Assembly (NCBI GenBank): GCA_964592145.1
Contig: CAZQBX010000005.1
Coordinates: forward strand, 42,533 to 106,532
Reading direction: 5' to 3'
DNA length: 64,000 nt
Source of the DNA: JADJGC01 sp964592145
GTDB lineage: Bacteria; Zixibacteria; MSB-5A5; CAIYYT01
Of the stretch, positions 45,128 to 54,102 are shown in pieces (positions within the stretch are counted from its first letter, which is position 1; every line of letters starts with the position of its first letter). The position numbers were made by a program, and so were the translations under genes. The notes beneath the pieces are model-generated. The model was not told the origin of the DNA and did not search any database. It saw only the letters and a list, made by a program, of their open reading frames with translations.

Positions 45128-45430
45128 TTGATTACTGAAGAAACCGTTATTGAAGCACTGCGAGAATGTTACGATCCCGAGATTCCGGTTAACATTGTGG
45201 ATCTGGGGTTGGTTTACCAAGTTCGAATAGTGGAAGGTGACAAAGTAGAAGTCGATTTTACTTTGACGGCTCCGGGATGCGGGATGGCGATGTCGATCAA
45301 AGATGACATTCATTCCAAGGTTATGGCTATCGAAGGTGTTGTTGACGCCGTGGTGAACATTGTCTGGGATCCGCTGTGGACGCCCGACAAGATGTCCGAG
45401 GATGCCAAGAAGGCATTAGGGTTCGGATAA
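45128..45430 (+). CDS. metal-sulfur cluster assembly factor (DUF59/SufT-like)
   Basis: 100 residues. ALRECYDPEIPVNIVDLGLVY and TLTAPGCGMAMSI are the two DUF59/MIP18 motifs, the latter with the functional cysteine. These proteins help mature Fe-S proteins. TTG 45128 with GGAG at 45119-45122, 5-nt spacing. No other suf or isc gene is nearby. Confidence 0.88.
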   Translation: MITEETVIEALRECYDPEIPVNIVDLGLVYQVRIVEGDKVEVDFTLTAPGCGMAMSIKDDIHSKVMAIEGVVDAVVNIVWDPLWTPDKMSEDAKKALGFG

Positions 45431-45436
45431 AACAAC

Positions 45437-45465
45437 TTGACAAAGAACGGGTCCGCCCGTAGATT
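45437..45465 (+). promoter_or_regulatory. candidate promoter for the second sorted protein
   Basis: TTGACA 45437-45442, 17-nt spacer, TAGATT 45460-45465. Starts just after the DUF59 stop and leaves about 185 nt of leader to ATG 45658. Confidence 0.45.
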
Positions 45466-45657
45466 TACATAGTGAGGGTTACCTCTCCAACCCAACTATT
45501 AGCATCGCAAATAGCAGCTTACGAACATTTCAAAAGACGTACCGGGCATTTGTCCAGGTTTTTGGCTGATTACTTAACCTTGAAGCCAGAGTGTTTTTAT
45601 ATGAGAGTAATGTCTAGTCAACCCTTAAACCCTATCCCTGTGAGGGGGTGATTCTGA

Positions 45658-46509
45658 ATGAAGCGTTATATCGCTTTAGCAATCGCTCTTTTAATGCTCG
45701 TTGTGCCGGCGGTGCTGGCCAAGGATTTAGGCAATCGCGACACGTTCCGTGTCGGTGAGGCATCGTTCATTTCGGAATCGGAATTTACGGTTCCGGTCAC
45801 GATTACTCACGATGAGGCTCTTGCGGCAATGGATATTCCGCTGACGTACTCGAAAGGTGTGACACTTTTGTCAGTCTCCTTTGAGAACACGACGGTGGCC
45901 AACTTTGACGTAAAGATCGCCAATCTCGATCCGCAGAACAATCGCGTGTCTATCGGACTAGTCGATATGGTTAACGCCCCAAAGGAAGACGCTTTCCTGA
46001 AGCCGTCTGCCTCGGGTGTTAACAACATCGCTGTGCTCCATTTCAGACTTGATGATGTCAATCTTCAGACGTTGGAGATCGGCACTTTCACATCTGAATT
46101 TCCTGCACACGAACTGATGTTCGTGTACAACGAAGTTGTTGACGGTGTTCCGCATGTGCGCGACCTTGCGCCGGAATTCTCGGGTGGCAGTGTATCCCTA
46201 AGCTCCCGGGCTCCGAATGCCGCTCTGCCGACAGATTTTGCTTTGTCGCAGAACGTCCCGAACCCATTCAATCCGACAACCGACATTTCCTTCGCACTGC
46301 CGAAAGACGCCAAAGTAAGTCTTGAGATTTACAATGTCCTCGGGCAGCATGTGAAGACCCTGGTTGACGATTATATGCGTGCCGGCCAGCAGACTGTCTC
46401 CTGGGACGGTACTGATGTAACCGGACGGACTGTAGCATCGGGCGTCTATTTCTATAAGCTGAATGCAAATGAGTTCAGCCAAACGAAAAAGATGATGATG
46501 CTGAAGTAA
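45658..46509 (+). CDS. secreted cohesin-like protein with type IX sorting domain
   Basis: 283 residues. Signal peptide (about 1-21, ending VLA), a cohesin-like beta domain (about 28-165; strands such as EFTVPVTITHDEALAAMDIPL), a short linker and the Por/T9SS sorting domain (about 195-283; LPTDFALSQNVPNPFNP ... SGVYFYKL ... KKMMMLK). The sorting domain is nearly identical in pattern to that of 18429-21017. No dockerin. GAGGGGGTG at 45640-45648 acts as SD. A terminator follows. Confidence 0.88.
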   Translation: MKRYIALAIALLMLVVPAVLAKDLGNRDTFRVGEASFISESEFTVPVTITHDEALAAMDIPLTYSKGVTLLSVSFENTTVANFDVKIANLDPQNNRVSIGLVDMVNAPKEDAFLKPSASGVNNIAVLHFRLDDVNLQTLEIGTFTSEFPAHELMFVYNEVVDGVPHVRDLAPEFSGGSVSLSSRAPNAALPTDFALSQNVPNPFNPTTDISFALPKDAKVSLEIYNVLGQHVKTLVDDYMRAGQQTVSWDGTDVTGRTVASGVYFYKLNANEFSQTKKMMMLK

Positions 46510-46567
46510 CCCGACTTGTTTTGAAAGAAGCAAGAAACTAGCTGAAGCACAGCTTAGTGAAGACAAG

Positions 46568-46605
46568 AAAGCGCCCCGTCGGGAGACGAGGCGCTTCTTC
46601 TTTTT
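46568..46605 (+). terminator. rho-independent terminator
   Basis: AAGCGCCCCGTC pairs with GACGAGGCGCTT (one mismatch) around GGGA, followed by CTTCTTTTT. On the minus strand the T tract is weaker (TTTCTT), so it could also end the opposing barrel gene. Confidence 0.8.
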
Positions 46606-46629
46606 GGCAGCTGCAAAGGTAACTATTGC

Positions 46630-47271
46630 CTACCAGAACCAACTTGCGTTTATCGTAATCGAGAAATAGTTCGCACTTACGTTATCCGCATTTGACTGCA
46701 GGTGTTCGAATTCGTCGGTCTTTACTTCCTGCAGTATCCATTGTGCGGAAGGTACTACAGCGAACCGATTTGTCAGCCGCAGCTCCCAGCCGGCGCCGAG
46801 CATAAATCCAAACCCTGAAGCATTGTCCTTATAACCAAGATTGAACGCCGGTGAGTCAACTTCTATCGATGTCACACCAATGGATGGACCGCCCTTCACG
46901 AAGAAACGGTCGGTAGGATAATACGTCACTGCCAGAGTAGCGTTACCCAACAACAGCTGCCAATTGAGTTCGTAAATGTCATTCGCCTCTTTATACTCCC
47001 GACTCCAGGTATTCCCCTCGATTCCGAGCAGTACTCTGTTACTGACGGCAAAGCCAATACGAAAGTTCGCCGCGATACCGGTTTCAGAGTCCGAGTTAAT
47101 AGTGAAATCGTCATCGGCGAGGTCGGTTTTGAGTTTCAGACCACCGCCGCCGATACCCAAACCAACATAGAAGCCGGAGTGAGTTGTTGGCTTAAAACCA
47201 GCACTGGCGGTGCAGATCGGAATTCCGATAAGAAGTGCAGTGAGCACTATCTTGAAAAAGAGTCTGTTCAC
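46630..47271 (-). CDS. outer-membrane beta-barrel protein, paralogue 1
   Basis: 213 residues. Signal peptide (about 1-25, ending ASA), then KPTTHSGFYVGLGIGGGGLKL, GFAVSNRVLLGIEGN, VTYYPTDRFFVKGGPSIG, LRLTNRFAVVPSAQW and a C-terminal ASWFW. Those blocks recur at 47642-48235. Fits an OmpW/opacity-type 8-stranded barrel. GTG 47271 with GGAGAG upstream. Confidence 0.78.
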   Translation of the reverse strand: MNRLFFKIVLTALLIGIPICTASAGFKPTTHSGFYVGLGIGGGGLKLKTDLADDDFTINSDSETGIAANFRIGFAVSNRVLLGIEGNTWSREYKEANDIYELNWQLLLGNATLAVTYYPTDRFFVKGGPSIGVTSIEVDSPAFNLGYKDNASGFGFMLGAGWELRLTNRFAVVPSAQWILQEVKTDEFEHLQSNADNVSANYFSITINASWFW

Positions 47272-47587
47272 AAAGTCTCTCCGTTCAGAGTAGAAGTTGA
47301 AATTCTAATAGGAATACCACGACACCTTGTTTTAGCAAACCGATTGCGATCGAAAGATCGATGCGGTTCACGTTGGCATCTGTGCTTCTCCTGCGAGAGC
47401 AAATCCACTCTTAAGAAATCAGTAGTTTCCAGGTTCAATATGGTGCAAAAAGTCGAATATACGCAAGTCAGAAGTTATGCCTATTCAATTTCTCAAATCG
47501 GACGACTTCAGCAGGTCATGCCCACTTTATATTCTTGGAGTTTATGAAAGCGCCGAAACAGGAGATTTTGGCGACGAAATTCGGTGA
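47272..47587. other. 316-bp gap between two barrel genes
   Basis: No gene, tRNA or convincing promoter found on either strand. Low complexity is not evident. GATCG occurs in palindromic form at 47347-47360 (CGATCGAAAGATCG) but is short. Confidence 0.5.
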
Positions 47588-47621
47588 TAAAAAAACGGAC
47601 AGGCCTGATTACCCGTCCGTT
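47588..47621 (-). terminator. rho-independent terminator for the second barrel gene
   Basis: Minus strand: AACGGACGGG / CCTGTCCGTT (10 bp, one G-T pair) around TAATCAGG, followed by a T run (47595-47589). Confidence 0.88.
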
Positions 47622-47641
47622 GAACAATTACTGACGAAAAT

Positions 47642-48235
47642 CTACCAGAACCAGCCGACTCCGATGGTAGCTGAAAAGAAGGAAATCTTATAGTCATCGA
47701 ACTTTTGGTACATCCACTGTGCCGACGGTAAGATGGCAAATCTGCGCGTCAGCCGGAATTCACCGCCGGCGCCCAACATCAAGCCCGCGCCTTCGTCTTC
47801 CACGGTGCCTGAAAAGATAGATCCGGGAATGTCAAACTCGAGCTCCGAAGTAGCGATAGCTGGACCGCCTTTGATGAAGAACTGCTCGGCCGGGTAGTAG
47901 GTGAGCGTAACTGCGAGATTACTGACAGTGATTCTGGCGTCGAAATTCTCATTTCCCGACGTGACCTCGTAGTCTTTGACCCACGAATTGGCTTCAACGC
48001 CGAGCAAGAGCTTGTTGCTCAACGCACCGCCAATTCGGAAATTGCCGGCACCGCCGCTTTCGGCGTCGGAAATGAAAGAGACATCGTCGTTGTCGTCATC
48101 CAATTCAACCTTGAGACTGCCCCAACCGAGGCCAAAGCCAATGTAGAACCCGGAGTGGGTTGCGGGTTTGAGTTCGGCTTGGGCGGCTGTGGTGAAAAGA
48201 AGCAGGGCAGCCGCTATAAGAATTTTTACTTTCAT
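47642..48235 (-). CDS. outer-membrane beta-barrel protein, paralogue 2
   Basis: 197 residues. Signal peptide (about 1-20, ending AQA). KPATHSGFYIGFGLGWGSLKV, GALSNKLLLGVEAN, LTYYPAEQFFIKGGPAIA, FRLTRRFAILPSAQW and GVGWFW align block by block with the neighbour at 46630-47271. SD AGGAGG precedes ATG 48235. Ends with a strong terminator, so it is transcribed separately from its neighbour. Confidence 0.82.
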   Translation of the reverse strand: MKVKILIAAALLLFTTAAQAELKPATHSGFYIGFGLGWGSLKVELDDDNDDVSFISDAESGGAGNFRIGGALSNKLLLGVEANSWVKDYEVTSGNENFDARITVSNLAVTLTYYPAEQFFIKGGPAIATSELEFDIPGSIFSGTVEDEGAGLMLGAGGEFRLTRRFAILPSAQWMYQKFDDYKISFFSATIGVGWFW

Positions 48236-48409
48236 AGATTCCTCCTGTAAAATTCTGGACTCAAGTCAACGATATTAAGCATCTATTCTACAATTGATCG
48301 CATTCGCGACTTCAATTTTAATCGTGATGACCAAACCAATTGAAACCCATAAAGTTCCTGTTGCAAGCGAAATCTGGCTGATTGCAGTGGCGAGGTCTTG
48401 GTTGAGGCG

Positions 48410-48991
48410 CTACCAAAAGCGCGCGAATTCGAACGCCAGCGCGACAGTGCTTGCCGAGAATTCGTCAAAATCGGCAATCATGTAATGCAAAGTCGGAAGA
48501 ATCGAGTAGTGTTTGGAGAGCCGAATATCAGCCCCCGCCGCAATCTGGAAACCGAAGCCATAGTCAGACACTTCATAGTACTCAAATGATTCGGCACTGG
48601 TCCTAAAATCGTACGACATTCGAGCAAATGCAGGTCCACCCTTGACAAAAAATGAGCTGTGGGGATAGTAAGTCAACACGAGACCACGAGTGGTGAACTC
48701 CCAATCAGTTTCGTCAATCTCAAGAATGGTGCTGTTCGACTCAATCCCCAATAGGATGTTGCGATTGATTACGAACCCCATACGAAGTGATCCGTATAGT
48801 CCAGATGCACGGTCCCCCTCGTTGACGTCTTCAACAAATCCGTGAGAAGTGCTCCCGGTGCCGAGACCAATTCCTAAATAAACATCTTTGACGCCGGTCT
48901 TCTCAAAACGCTGTGCCATCAGAGGGTTTGTCGCGATGAATAACGTGATCAATACTGCGGCAAATAAAAGGGCAGTTCTTGGTGCTTTCAT
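48410..48991 (-). CDS. outer-membrane beta-barrel protein, paralogue 3
   Basis: 193 residues from ATG 48991 (GTG 49000 possible). Signal peptide (about 1-27, ending LMA), then DVYLGIGLGTGS, FVINRNILLGIESN, LTYYPHSSFFVKGGPAFA, IRLSKHYSILPTLHY and FEFARFW: the same barrel plan as the two downstream genes, more diverged. Lies 57 nt after the MrfA-like gene's stop and could be read through from that operon. Confidence 0.75.
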   Translation of the reverse strand: MKAPRTALLFAAVLITLFIATNPLMAQRFEKTGVKDVYLGIGLGTGSTSHGFVEDVNEGDRASGLYGSLRMGFVINRNILLGIESNSTILEIDETDWEFTTRGLVLTYYPHSSFFVKGGPAFARMSYDFRTSAESFEYYEVSDYGFGFQIAAGADIRLSKHYSILPTLHYMIADFDEFSASTVALAFEFARFW

Positions 48992-49048
48992 ATTTCCCAC
49001 TTTGTTGTTACCTGTCGTTTAGTTTAAGATCATTTCCTTAATCTCTCT

Positions 49049-51310
49049 TTAAGCTACACCAACGCTGAGTTGCTGCAACGAATATTCAAGAAGGCTTAAG
49101 ACATTCTTCTTGCCTGATTTGCCAACTTCGATTTCGGGACCAACGCACGAAGGGCAGCCGTACTCGCAGTCGCAATCGCGCACAAGTTGTTTGGCGGCGG
49201 CGAAAATCTCGGGAGCCACCCGGAAGAGCTTTTGGGCATAGCCAACGCCGCCGGGGACAGATTCATAGATATAAATCGTCGGTTTCTCGGTAAAGGCGGA
49301 CTTCACTTGTGAGACTGCGCGCAGGTCGCGTGGGTCACACATTAAGTATATTGGCGCGACAATCTGCAGGACATTTGCCATTCCGCGCAGGCCGGCGCCA
49401 AGGTTGGCGCGCCCAAAGCCGAGTTCTTCGCCGATGTCTTCGTGGAATTCCTGCCAGAACGAAGTAGTATGCATTTCGATTTCCGGCATTGCCAATTTTC
49501 CTGAGCCGACGTTCTCGTGCGTCTCGAACTTGATCTTCTTAAAAAGGACGGTAACGTTAGTAATTGAGATTTCGCCCCAGCTAATGGAACCGGCATCCTG
49601 ATTGATTTCCAATACTTTTAAGTCTGCTTTAGTTTCGGCATCGGTGTAGTAGTCGACCTTGTCTTCCTTGACATACGCCTTCTTGCCTTCCCAGTCCAAT
49701 TCCTGCACCTGGTATTGATTGCCGAGATGAATGTAGATGGCTTCCGGGTGGAGGAGCATGGGAGCAGAGAAGAAGTCGACCTCGCCGATTACGCGATTGC
49801 TGTCAGTAGTATTCAGAATTACGAAGTTGTCGGGTGATGCTGAACGCAAGGACACCTCGGATGCCGGATAAATTTCCGACGACCAGTGCCAGCGATCGGC
49901 GGAGAAGCGGAGGACGCCGCGACTTTGCAGATACTCCAGAACCTCAGCAGTTGTGTCGACGCCCATGACTTCGTCCTTGTGGAAGGGGAGTTCGAAGGCC
50001 GCGCATTTCAGGTGCGATGTCAGAATGACAAAATTGTTGGGATCGATGACGCCCATTTCAGCCGGCGATTCAAAAAAGTACTCAGGATGTGACACGACGT
50101 ACTGGTTAATCGCAGAACTCGACGCGACCATGATCGAAACGCTGACGGTGTTTTTGCGTCCGGCGCGACCGGCTTGTTGGCGTGTTGAGGCGATGGTGCC
50201 GGGGTAGCCGCAGATGATCGATACATCGAGCGAGCCGATATCGATGCCGAGCTCCAGTGCATTGGTGGAGACGACAGCCGTAATGTCGCCGGAACGCAGG
50301 CTGTGCTCGATTTCACGGCGCTCGTTGGGGAGGTATCCACCGCGATAGCCTTCGATTCGTGCGCCGGTGCTGTCGCGACGCAGGTAGGTTAGCAGGAGTT
50401 CGACATTAAGCCGATAGGGGACGAAAACAATGCTTTGAACCTTGTTGTTGATGAAGCGTTTGGCGATACGGCTGGTTTCGAGCAGCGACGATTTGCGAAT
50501 GCCCAATTGTTCATTGATTACGGGCGGATTGTAGAACACAAAGTGCTTCTCACCGGATGGCGCGCCGTTGTTGTCGACTAACTCCATTGGCTGTTGGGTC
50601 AGTTGCTCGGCAAGTTCCTTGGGGTTACGAATTGTGGCAGAGCAACAGATAAACTGTGGCTTGGATCCATAGAATTTGCAGATGCGTTCCAAGCGACGAA
50701 GGACGTTGGCAAGATGGGAGCCGAAGACACCGCGGTAGGTGTGGACCTCATCGATGACGATGTACTTCAAATTCTCGAACAGCTTGATCCACTTGGTGTG
50801 ATGGGGAAGTACGCCGGAATGCAGCATGTCGGGATTGGTTACGACGATGTGGCCGGCTTTGCGAATCTTTCGCCGCGTTTCGGCAGGGGTGTCGCCATCG
50901 AAGGTATAGGTATTGATATCCAATCCAAGATCGTTGATAACCTCGTGCAGTTCGACCATCTGGTCTTGTGATAGCGCTTTGGTAGGGAAGAGATAGAGTG
51001 CGCGGGCTTCGGGTTCGTTAATCATGCGCGACAGAACCGGCAGATTGTAGCATAGAGTTTTGCCTGAAGCAGTCGGAGTGACTACTGTGACGTTTTTGCC
51101 CAGCATGACATGGTTGAAGACTTCCGCCTGATGAGTGTACAGCCGATGAATCCGACGTTTGAGCAAGGCATCCTTAAGGATCTGCGGAACCGCGGTGGGG
51201 AAGTCTACATATTGGGCATCGCGCGGCGGCTGAACGTGCCAACGAGTCACGTTTTCCATAAAGGTCACGTCGTTGCGCAATTGATCGAGCACCTGGGTTA
51301 CCGTCAGCAT
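49049..51310 (-). CDS. MrfA/YprA-like DEAD-box helicase with DUF1998
   Basis: 753 residues. Helicase domain 1 (ATASGKTLCYNLPV Walker A, DEVHTYRG DEAH-type box, SATIRNP motif III) and domain 2 (STNALELGIDIGSLD, QQAGRAGRK). A C-terminal DUF1998-type region ends in CDCEYGCPSCVG with four cysteines. Length and order match B. subtilis MrfA (about 749 residues), which acts in excision of mitomycin adducts, and the yeast Hrq1 family. ATG 51310; the stop of the upstream archaemetzincin-like gene lies 1 nt before it. Last gene of a nucleoside/repair operon. Confidence 0.9.
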   Translation of the reverse strand: MLTVTQVLDQLRNDVTFMENVTRWHVQPPRDAQYVDFPTAVPQILKDALLKRRIHRLYTHQAEVFNHVMLGKNVTVVTPTASGKTLCYNLPVLSRMINEPEARALYLFPTKALSQDQMVELHEVINDLGLDINTYTFDGDTPAETRRKIRKAGHIVVTNPDMLHSGVLPHHTKWIKLFENLKYIVIDEVHTYRGVFGSHLANVLRRLERICKFYGSKPQFICCSATIRNPKELAEQLTQQPMELVDNNGAPSGEKHFVFYNPPVINEQLGIRKSSLLETSRIAKRFINNKVQSIVFVPYRLNVELLLTYLRRDSTGARIEGYRGGYLPNERREIEHSLRSGDITAVVSTNALELGIDIGSLDVSIICGYPGTIASTRQQAGRAGRKNTVSVSIMVASSSAINQYVVSHPEYFFESPAEMGVIDPNNFVILTSHLKCAAFELPFHKDEVMGVDTTAEVLEYLQSRGVLRFSADRWHWSSEIYPASEVSLRSASPDNFVILNTTDSNRVIGEVDFFSAPMLLHPEAIYIHLGNQYQVQELDWEGKKAYVKEDKVDYYTDAETKADLKVLEINQDAGSISWGEISITNVTVLFKKIKFETHENVGSGKLAMPEIEMHTTSFWQEFHEDIGEELGFGRANLGAGLRGMANVLQIVAPIYLMCDPRDLRAVSQVKSAFTEKPTIYIYESVPGGVGYAQKLFRVAPEIFAAAKQLVRDCDCEYGCPSCVGPEIEVGKSGKKNVLSLLEYSLQQLSVGVA

Positions 51311-51311
51311 T

Positions 51312-51854
51312 CTACATTACCTTCATGTAGGTGCGTTTACAAATGTCACAGAACTTTTCGGTTTTCTGATCGATGTCAAACATCTCACTGGAGTTAAACA
51401 TGACGCACTTGGGATTTCGGCAATAGGGAATCGAAAAGAGAGCGCCAACGACGCGGGTTGCCTCCTTGACTAGCCGCTGATAGATCATTTTCTCGTCATC
51501 CGGGAGTCCGTAGAACTGCTGTTTGAGTTGAAACAGCGAGACTAAGGCTGTGCCACCGACGGCGTCGGCATCGCTCACCAAGGAGTGGTGGCGGGTACTG
51601 TAGATGTCATCTTCAATGATGCCGAGGATTTTCTCTTTTTCGCTCGCCTTAAGCAGTTCAAGCTTCTGAAGAATCATCGTCGAGAAATACTGACCCTTAA
51701 TAACATCGTAGGCTTCATTGGGCACCTTGATACCCTGCAGGATGTCGACGCTGTGCCCGAAGCGACTGGAAAGAGCGGTGGACAGCTTATTAATCTGGAA
51801 GTAGTCCACATCGCCCAAGGGGACGATGACAATTTTAGCTCTATATCTTTTCAT
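51312..51854 (-). CDS. archaemetzincin-like protein lacking the catalytic zinc site
   Basis: 180 residues. The archaemetzincin consensus is HExxHxxGxxHC-x4-CVM ... C-x2-C. Here residues 134-145 read RVVGALFSIPYC: the three zinc histidines become R134, A138 and Y144 and the catalytic glutamate V135, while G, L, F, P and C145 are kept. The second zinc site is intact: C145, C150 (CVM), C169 and C172. Protease activity is therefore unlikely; it may be a structural or regulatory paralogue. Overlaps the small Cys-rich gene (ATGA) and sits 1 nt before the MrfA-like gene, so the three are coupled. Confidence 0.72.
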   Translation of the reverse strand: MKRYRAKIVIVPLGDVDYFQINKLSTALSSRFGHSVDILQGIKVPNEAYDVIKGQYFSTMILQKLELLKASEKEKILGIIEDDIYSTRHHSLVSDADAVGGTALVSLFQLKQQFYGLPDDEKMIYQRLVKEATRVVGALFSIPYCRNPKCVMFNSSEMFDIDQKTEKFCDICKRTYMKVM

Positions 51855-52036
51855 GTCATTTCAAAAAACTGCGAAGTACTTCCGTCCGGTGAAATATTGA
51901 CTCGCATCTGCCGGGCGCATTTCGGGCACCAGCCGACAAATGCTGTCTGTTGCTTATTGATGTAGATGCGGCTATAGACCTTGCAGCACTTGAACATCAC
52001 GCCGAGATACGGACGTTGATTACCTTTCTTTTCCAT
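51851..52036 (-). CDS. small cysteine-rich protein, probable zinc ribbon
   Basis: 61 residues. Cys17-Cys18 and Cys37-x-x-Cys40 (WCPKC) can form one zinc site. Strand-turn-strand pattern around the two pairs; acidic tail. SD is not clear: AAGGTA-like sequence lies before. Starts 1 nt after the pyrimidine phosphorylase stop and overlaps the archaemetzincin-like gene (ATGA), which strongly supports it being a real gene. Function unknown. Confidence 0.72.
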   Translation of the reverse strand: MEKKGNQRPYLGVMFKCCKVYSRIYINKQQTAFVGWCPKCARQMRVNISPDGSTSQFFEMT

Positions 52037-52037
52037 C

Positions 52038-53342
52038 TCATAACCGCTTCAATACCAGCCGTTGTTGGCCGGGGAGTTCATCGCTGATGGTAACACAGTC
52101 GAGAAGATCTGCGATGAATCCAGTTAACTTCGATTTCTGCCGCGCATATCCGGCCGCGATTGGCTCACCGGCAGTGACCTTGGATCCCAGCTTCGCCAAC
52201 AATTCGATACCGGCAAGGTGGTCGATCCTGTCGCTGACAACCTGACGCCCGGCACCCAACCGGACTGCGAGGAATCCGAGCCGTCCCGTGTCGATTGCGT
52301 TAATATAGCCAGACTTCTGGGAATTCACAATTGCCTTATGGGCCGGCTTCATCATTCGTTCGGGATGTTCGAGTATCTTAATATTGCCGCCGCAAGCAGA
52401 AATATACCGGCACCAGGACTCATACGCGGAGCCGGACTGCAATGCTTTCTTCATCAAGCGCATTGCATTGGAGCGAGAGGTTTCGACTCCAGAAATAGCA
52501 AGCATTGAAGCACCCAATTCCAGTGTTAACTCGATGGTGTCGGCCGGGCCAGAACCTTTCAGAACCTCGACTGTCTCCATGATCTCAAGATAATTACCAA
52601 TCATCCGACCGGTTGGCTCGCTCATGTTTGTGATCAAAGCACGTGCGGGTAGATTGTAAGTTTGGGAAACTTCGAGCAAGGAGTTAGCCAGTTTCTGTGC
52701 AAGGCGCGCCGCTTTCATGAATGCACCGGATCCGCTTTTGACGTCAAAGACGATGCCGTCCGACTTAAGTGCCAGTTTTTTTGACATGATGCTCGCAACA
52801 ATTAGAGGAATCGACTCGACGGTGCCGCTGGCGTCGCGTAGGGCATAGATTTTCTTGTCAGCGGGGGCAATCTGTGCCGTTTGACCGGTGATTGCCCAAT
52901 GGTGTGTCTTGAGAAGCTTCCCAAAATTCGCAGTAGAATGAAAGACTTGCATTCCCGGTATGGCTTCAAGCTTGTCGAGAGTGCCTCCGGTGTGTCCGAG
53001 ACCGCGACCAGAAAACATGCCAACAGCGATGCCGCATTGCGCCAGCAAAGGCGAGAGAGTCAAAGAAAGTTTGTCCCCGACGCCACCGGTTGAGTGCTTG
53101 TCAATTAGCGGTCGATCAAGGCCCTTAATCTGGACAGTTTTGCCAGATGAGAGCATCGCTTGTGTAAGGGCGGACGTTTCGGATAGGCTTAGGCCGTTAA
53201 TGAAGGAAGCCATAAGGAGGGCCGACATCTGGTAGTCTGCAACCTCGCCTGACGTATACGAATTGACCATCCGTTTGATATCTGACGCGTCAAGCTCCTG
53301 TCCATCACGTTTTGCCGCGATTATCTCATAAACTGATTTCAT
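52038..53342 (-). CDS. pdp: pyrimidine-nucleoside phosphorylase
   Basis: 434 residues, the Pdp/DeoA length. The signature IDKHSTGGVGDK is present, with GRGLGHTGGTLDKLEAIPG following, and a C-terminal barrel-sandwich domain. It splits uridine, thymidine or deoxyuridine with phosphate. Cannot tell Pdp from DeoA by motif; length favours Pdp. Overlaps deoC by 4 nt, and cdd lies further upstream: a pyrimidine salvage block. Confidence 0.93.
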   Translation of the reverse strand: MKSVYEIIAAKRDGQELDASDIKRMVNSYTSGEVADYQMSALLMASFINGLSLSETSALTQAMLSSGKTVQIKGLDRPLIDKHSTGGVGDKLSLTLSPLLAQCGIAVGMFSGRGLGHTGGTLDKLEAIPGMQVFHSTANFGKLLKTHHWAITGQTAQIAPADKKIYALRDASGTVESIPLIVASIMSKKLALKSDGIVFDVKSGSGAFMKAARLAQKLANSLLEVSQTYNLPARALITNMSEPTGRMIGNYLEIMETVEVLKGSGPADTIELTLELGASMLAISGVETSRSNAMRLMKKALQSGSAYESWCRYISACGGNIKILEHPERMMKPAHKAIVNSQKSGYINAIDTGRLGFLAVRLGAGRQVVSDRIDHLAGIELLAKLGSKVTAGEPIAAGYARQKSKLTGFIADLLDCVTISDELPGQQRLVLKRL

Positions 53343-54046
53343 GAGCGATTTCGAAGTTCATTGATGATAGCCACCCCGGAAGACGTGCCGATTCGCGAAG
53401 CACCGGCTTCGATCATAGCCAAAGCCTGCGAGAGGGTACGAATACCGCCGGAAGCTTTTACGGCAATTCGGTTACCGACGGTCTCGAAAAGCAATGTTAC
53501 GTCTTCCACCGTTGCCTGGCCGAACATACCGGTTGAAGTCTTGACGAAATCAACGCCGCAGTCGGCGGCGATGGTCGCAGCTGTGATCTTCTCCTCGCGC
53601 GTAAGAAGTGTGCACTCAAGAATCACTTTCAAGGTAGTCTGGCGTGAGAGCGCTTTGCGGACACCGCTGACATCTTTTTCATAGAGTGCCCAGTTCTGTG
53701 ATTTGATTGCACCGACATTGGCAACCATGTCAATTTCGTCAGCGCCATGATTTTCGCCTTCCTGACCCTCGAAGATCTTCACTTCGGTAGTTGTTGCACC
53801 AAGGGGAAATCCGGCGACAGAACCGAGTCTGACGCCTGATCCTTTTAGCAGGCGTGCACACATTGCGGTGAAACTGGGATTGACGAAGATCGCTTTGTAA
53901 TGGTATTCCATCGATTCGGCGCACAGTTTCTCGATATCGCCGGCGGAAGATTCGGTTTTTAGGACAGCGGCATCGATGTAACTGGCAAGATCGATATCAC
54001 TGCGAATACGGTTGCGAAAATCGCGGTTGTTGTCGCGTTCAGACAT
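53339..54046 (-). CDS. deoC: deoxyribose-phosphate aldolase DeoC
   Basis: 235 residues. Schiff-base lysine in DFVKTSTGMF; the second lysine in AVKASGGIRT and the aspartate region in DEIDMVANVGA match DeoC. It splits deoxyribose-5-phosphate into glyceraldehyde-3-phosphate and acetaldehyde. Its substrate normally needs a phosphopentomutase (deoB), absent here. ATG 54046 preferred over the longer frame from 54058. Overlaps the phosphorylase (ATGA). Confidence 0.95.
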   Translation of the reverse strand: MSERDNNRDFRNRIRSDIDLASYIDAAVLKTESSAGDIEKLCAESMEYHYKAIFVNPSFTAMCARLLKGSGVRLGSVAGFPLGATTTEVKIFEGQEGENHGADEIDMVANVGAIKSQNWALYEKDVSGVRKALSRQTTLKVILECTLLTREEKITAATIAADCGVDFVKTSTGMFGQATVEDVTLLFETVGNRIAVKASGGIRTLSQALAMIEAGASRIGTSSGVAIINELRNRS

Positions 54047-54102
54047 TAGTAACCTCATTAGCCACCCTTGACGAAAGCTATGCGTTTATTGGCGGAATGG
54101 TA

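Noticed and set aside
47179..47547. Plus-strand 122-residue open frame overlapping a barrel gene
   Set aside because: No SD, no recognisable composition or motif, and 93 nt lie antisense to a well supported barrel gene.
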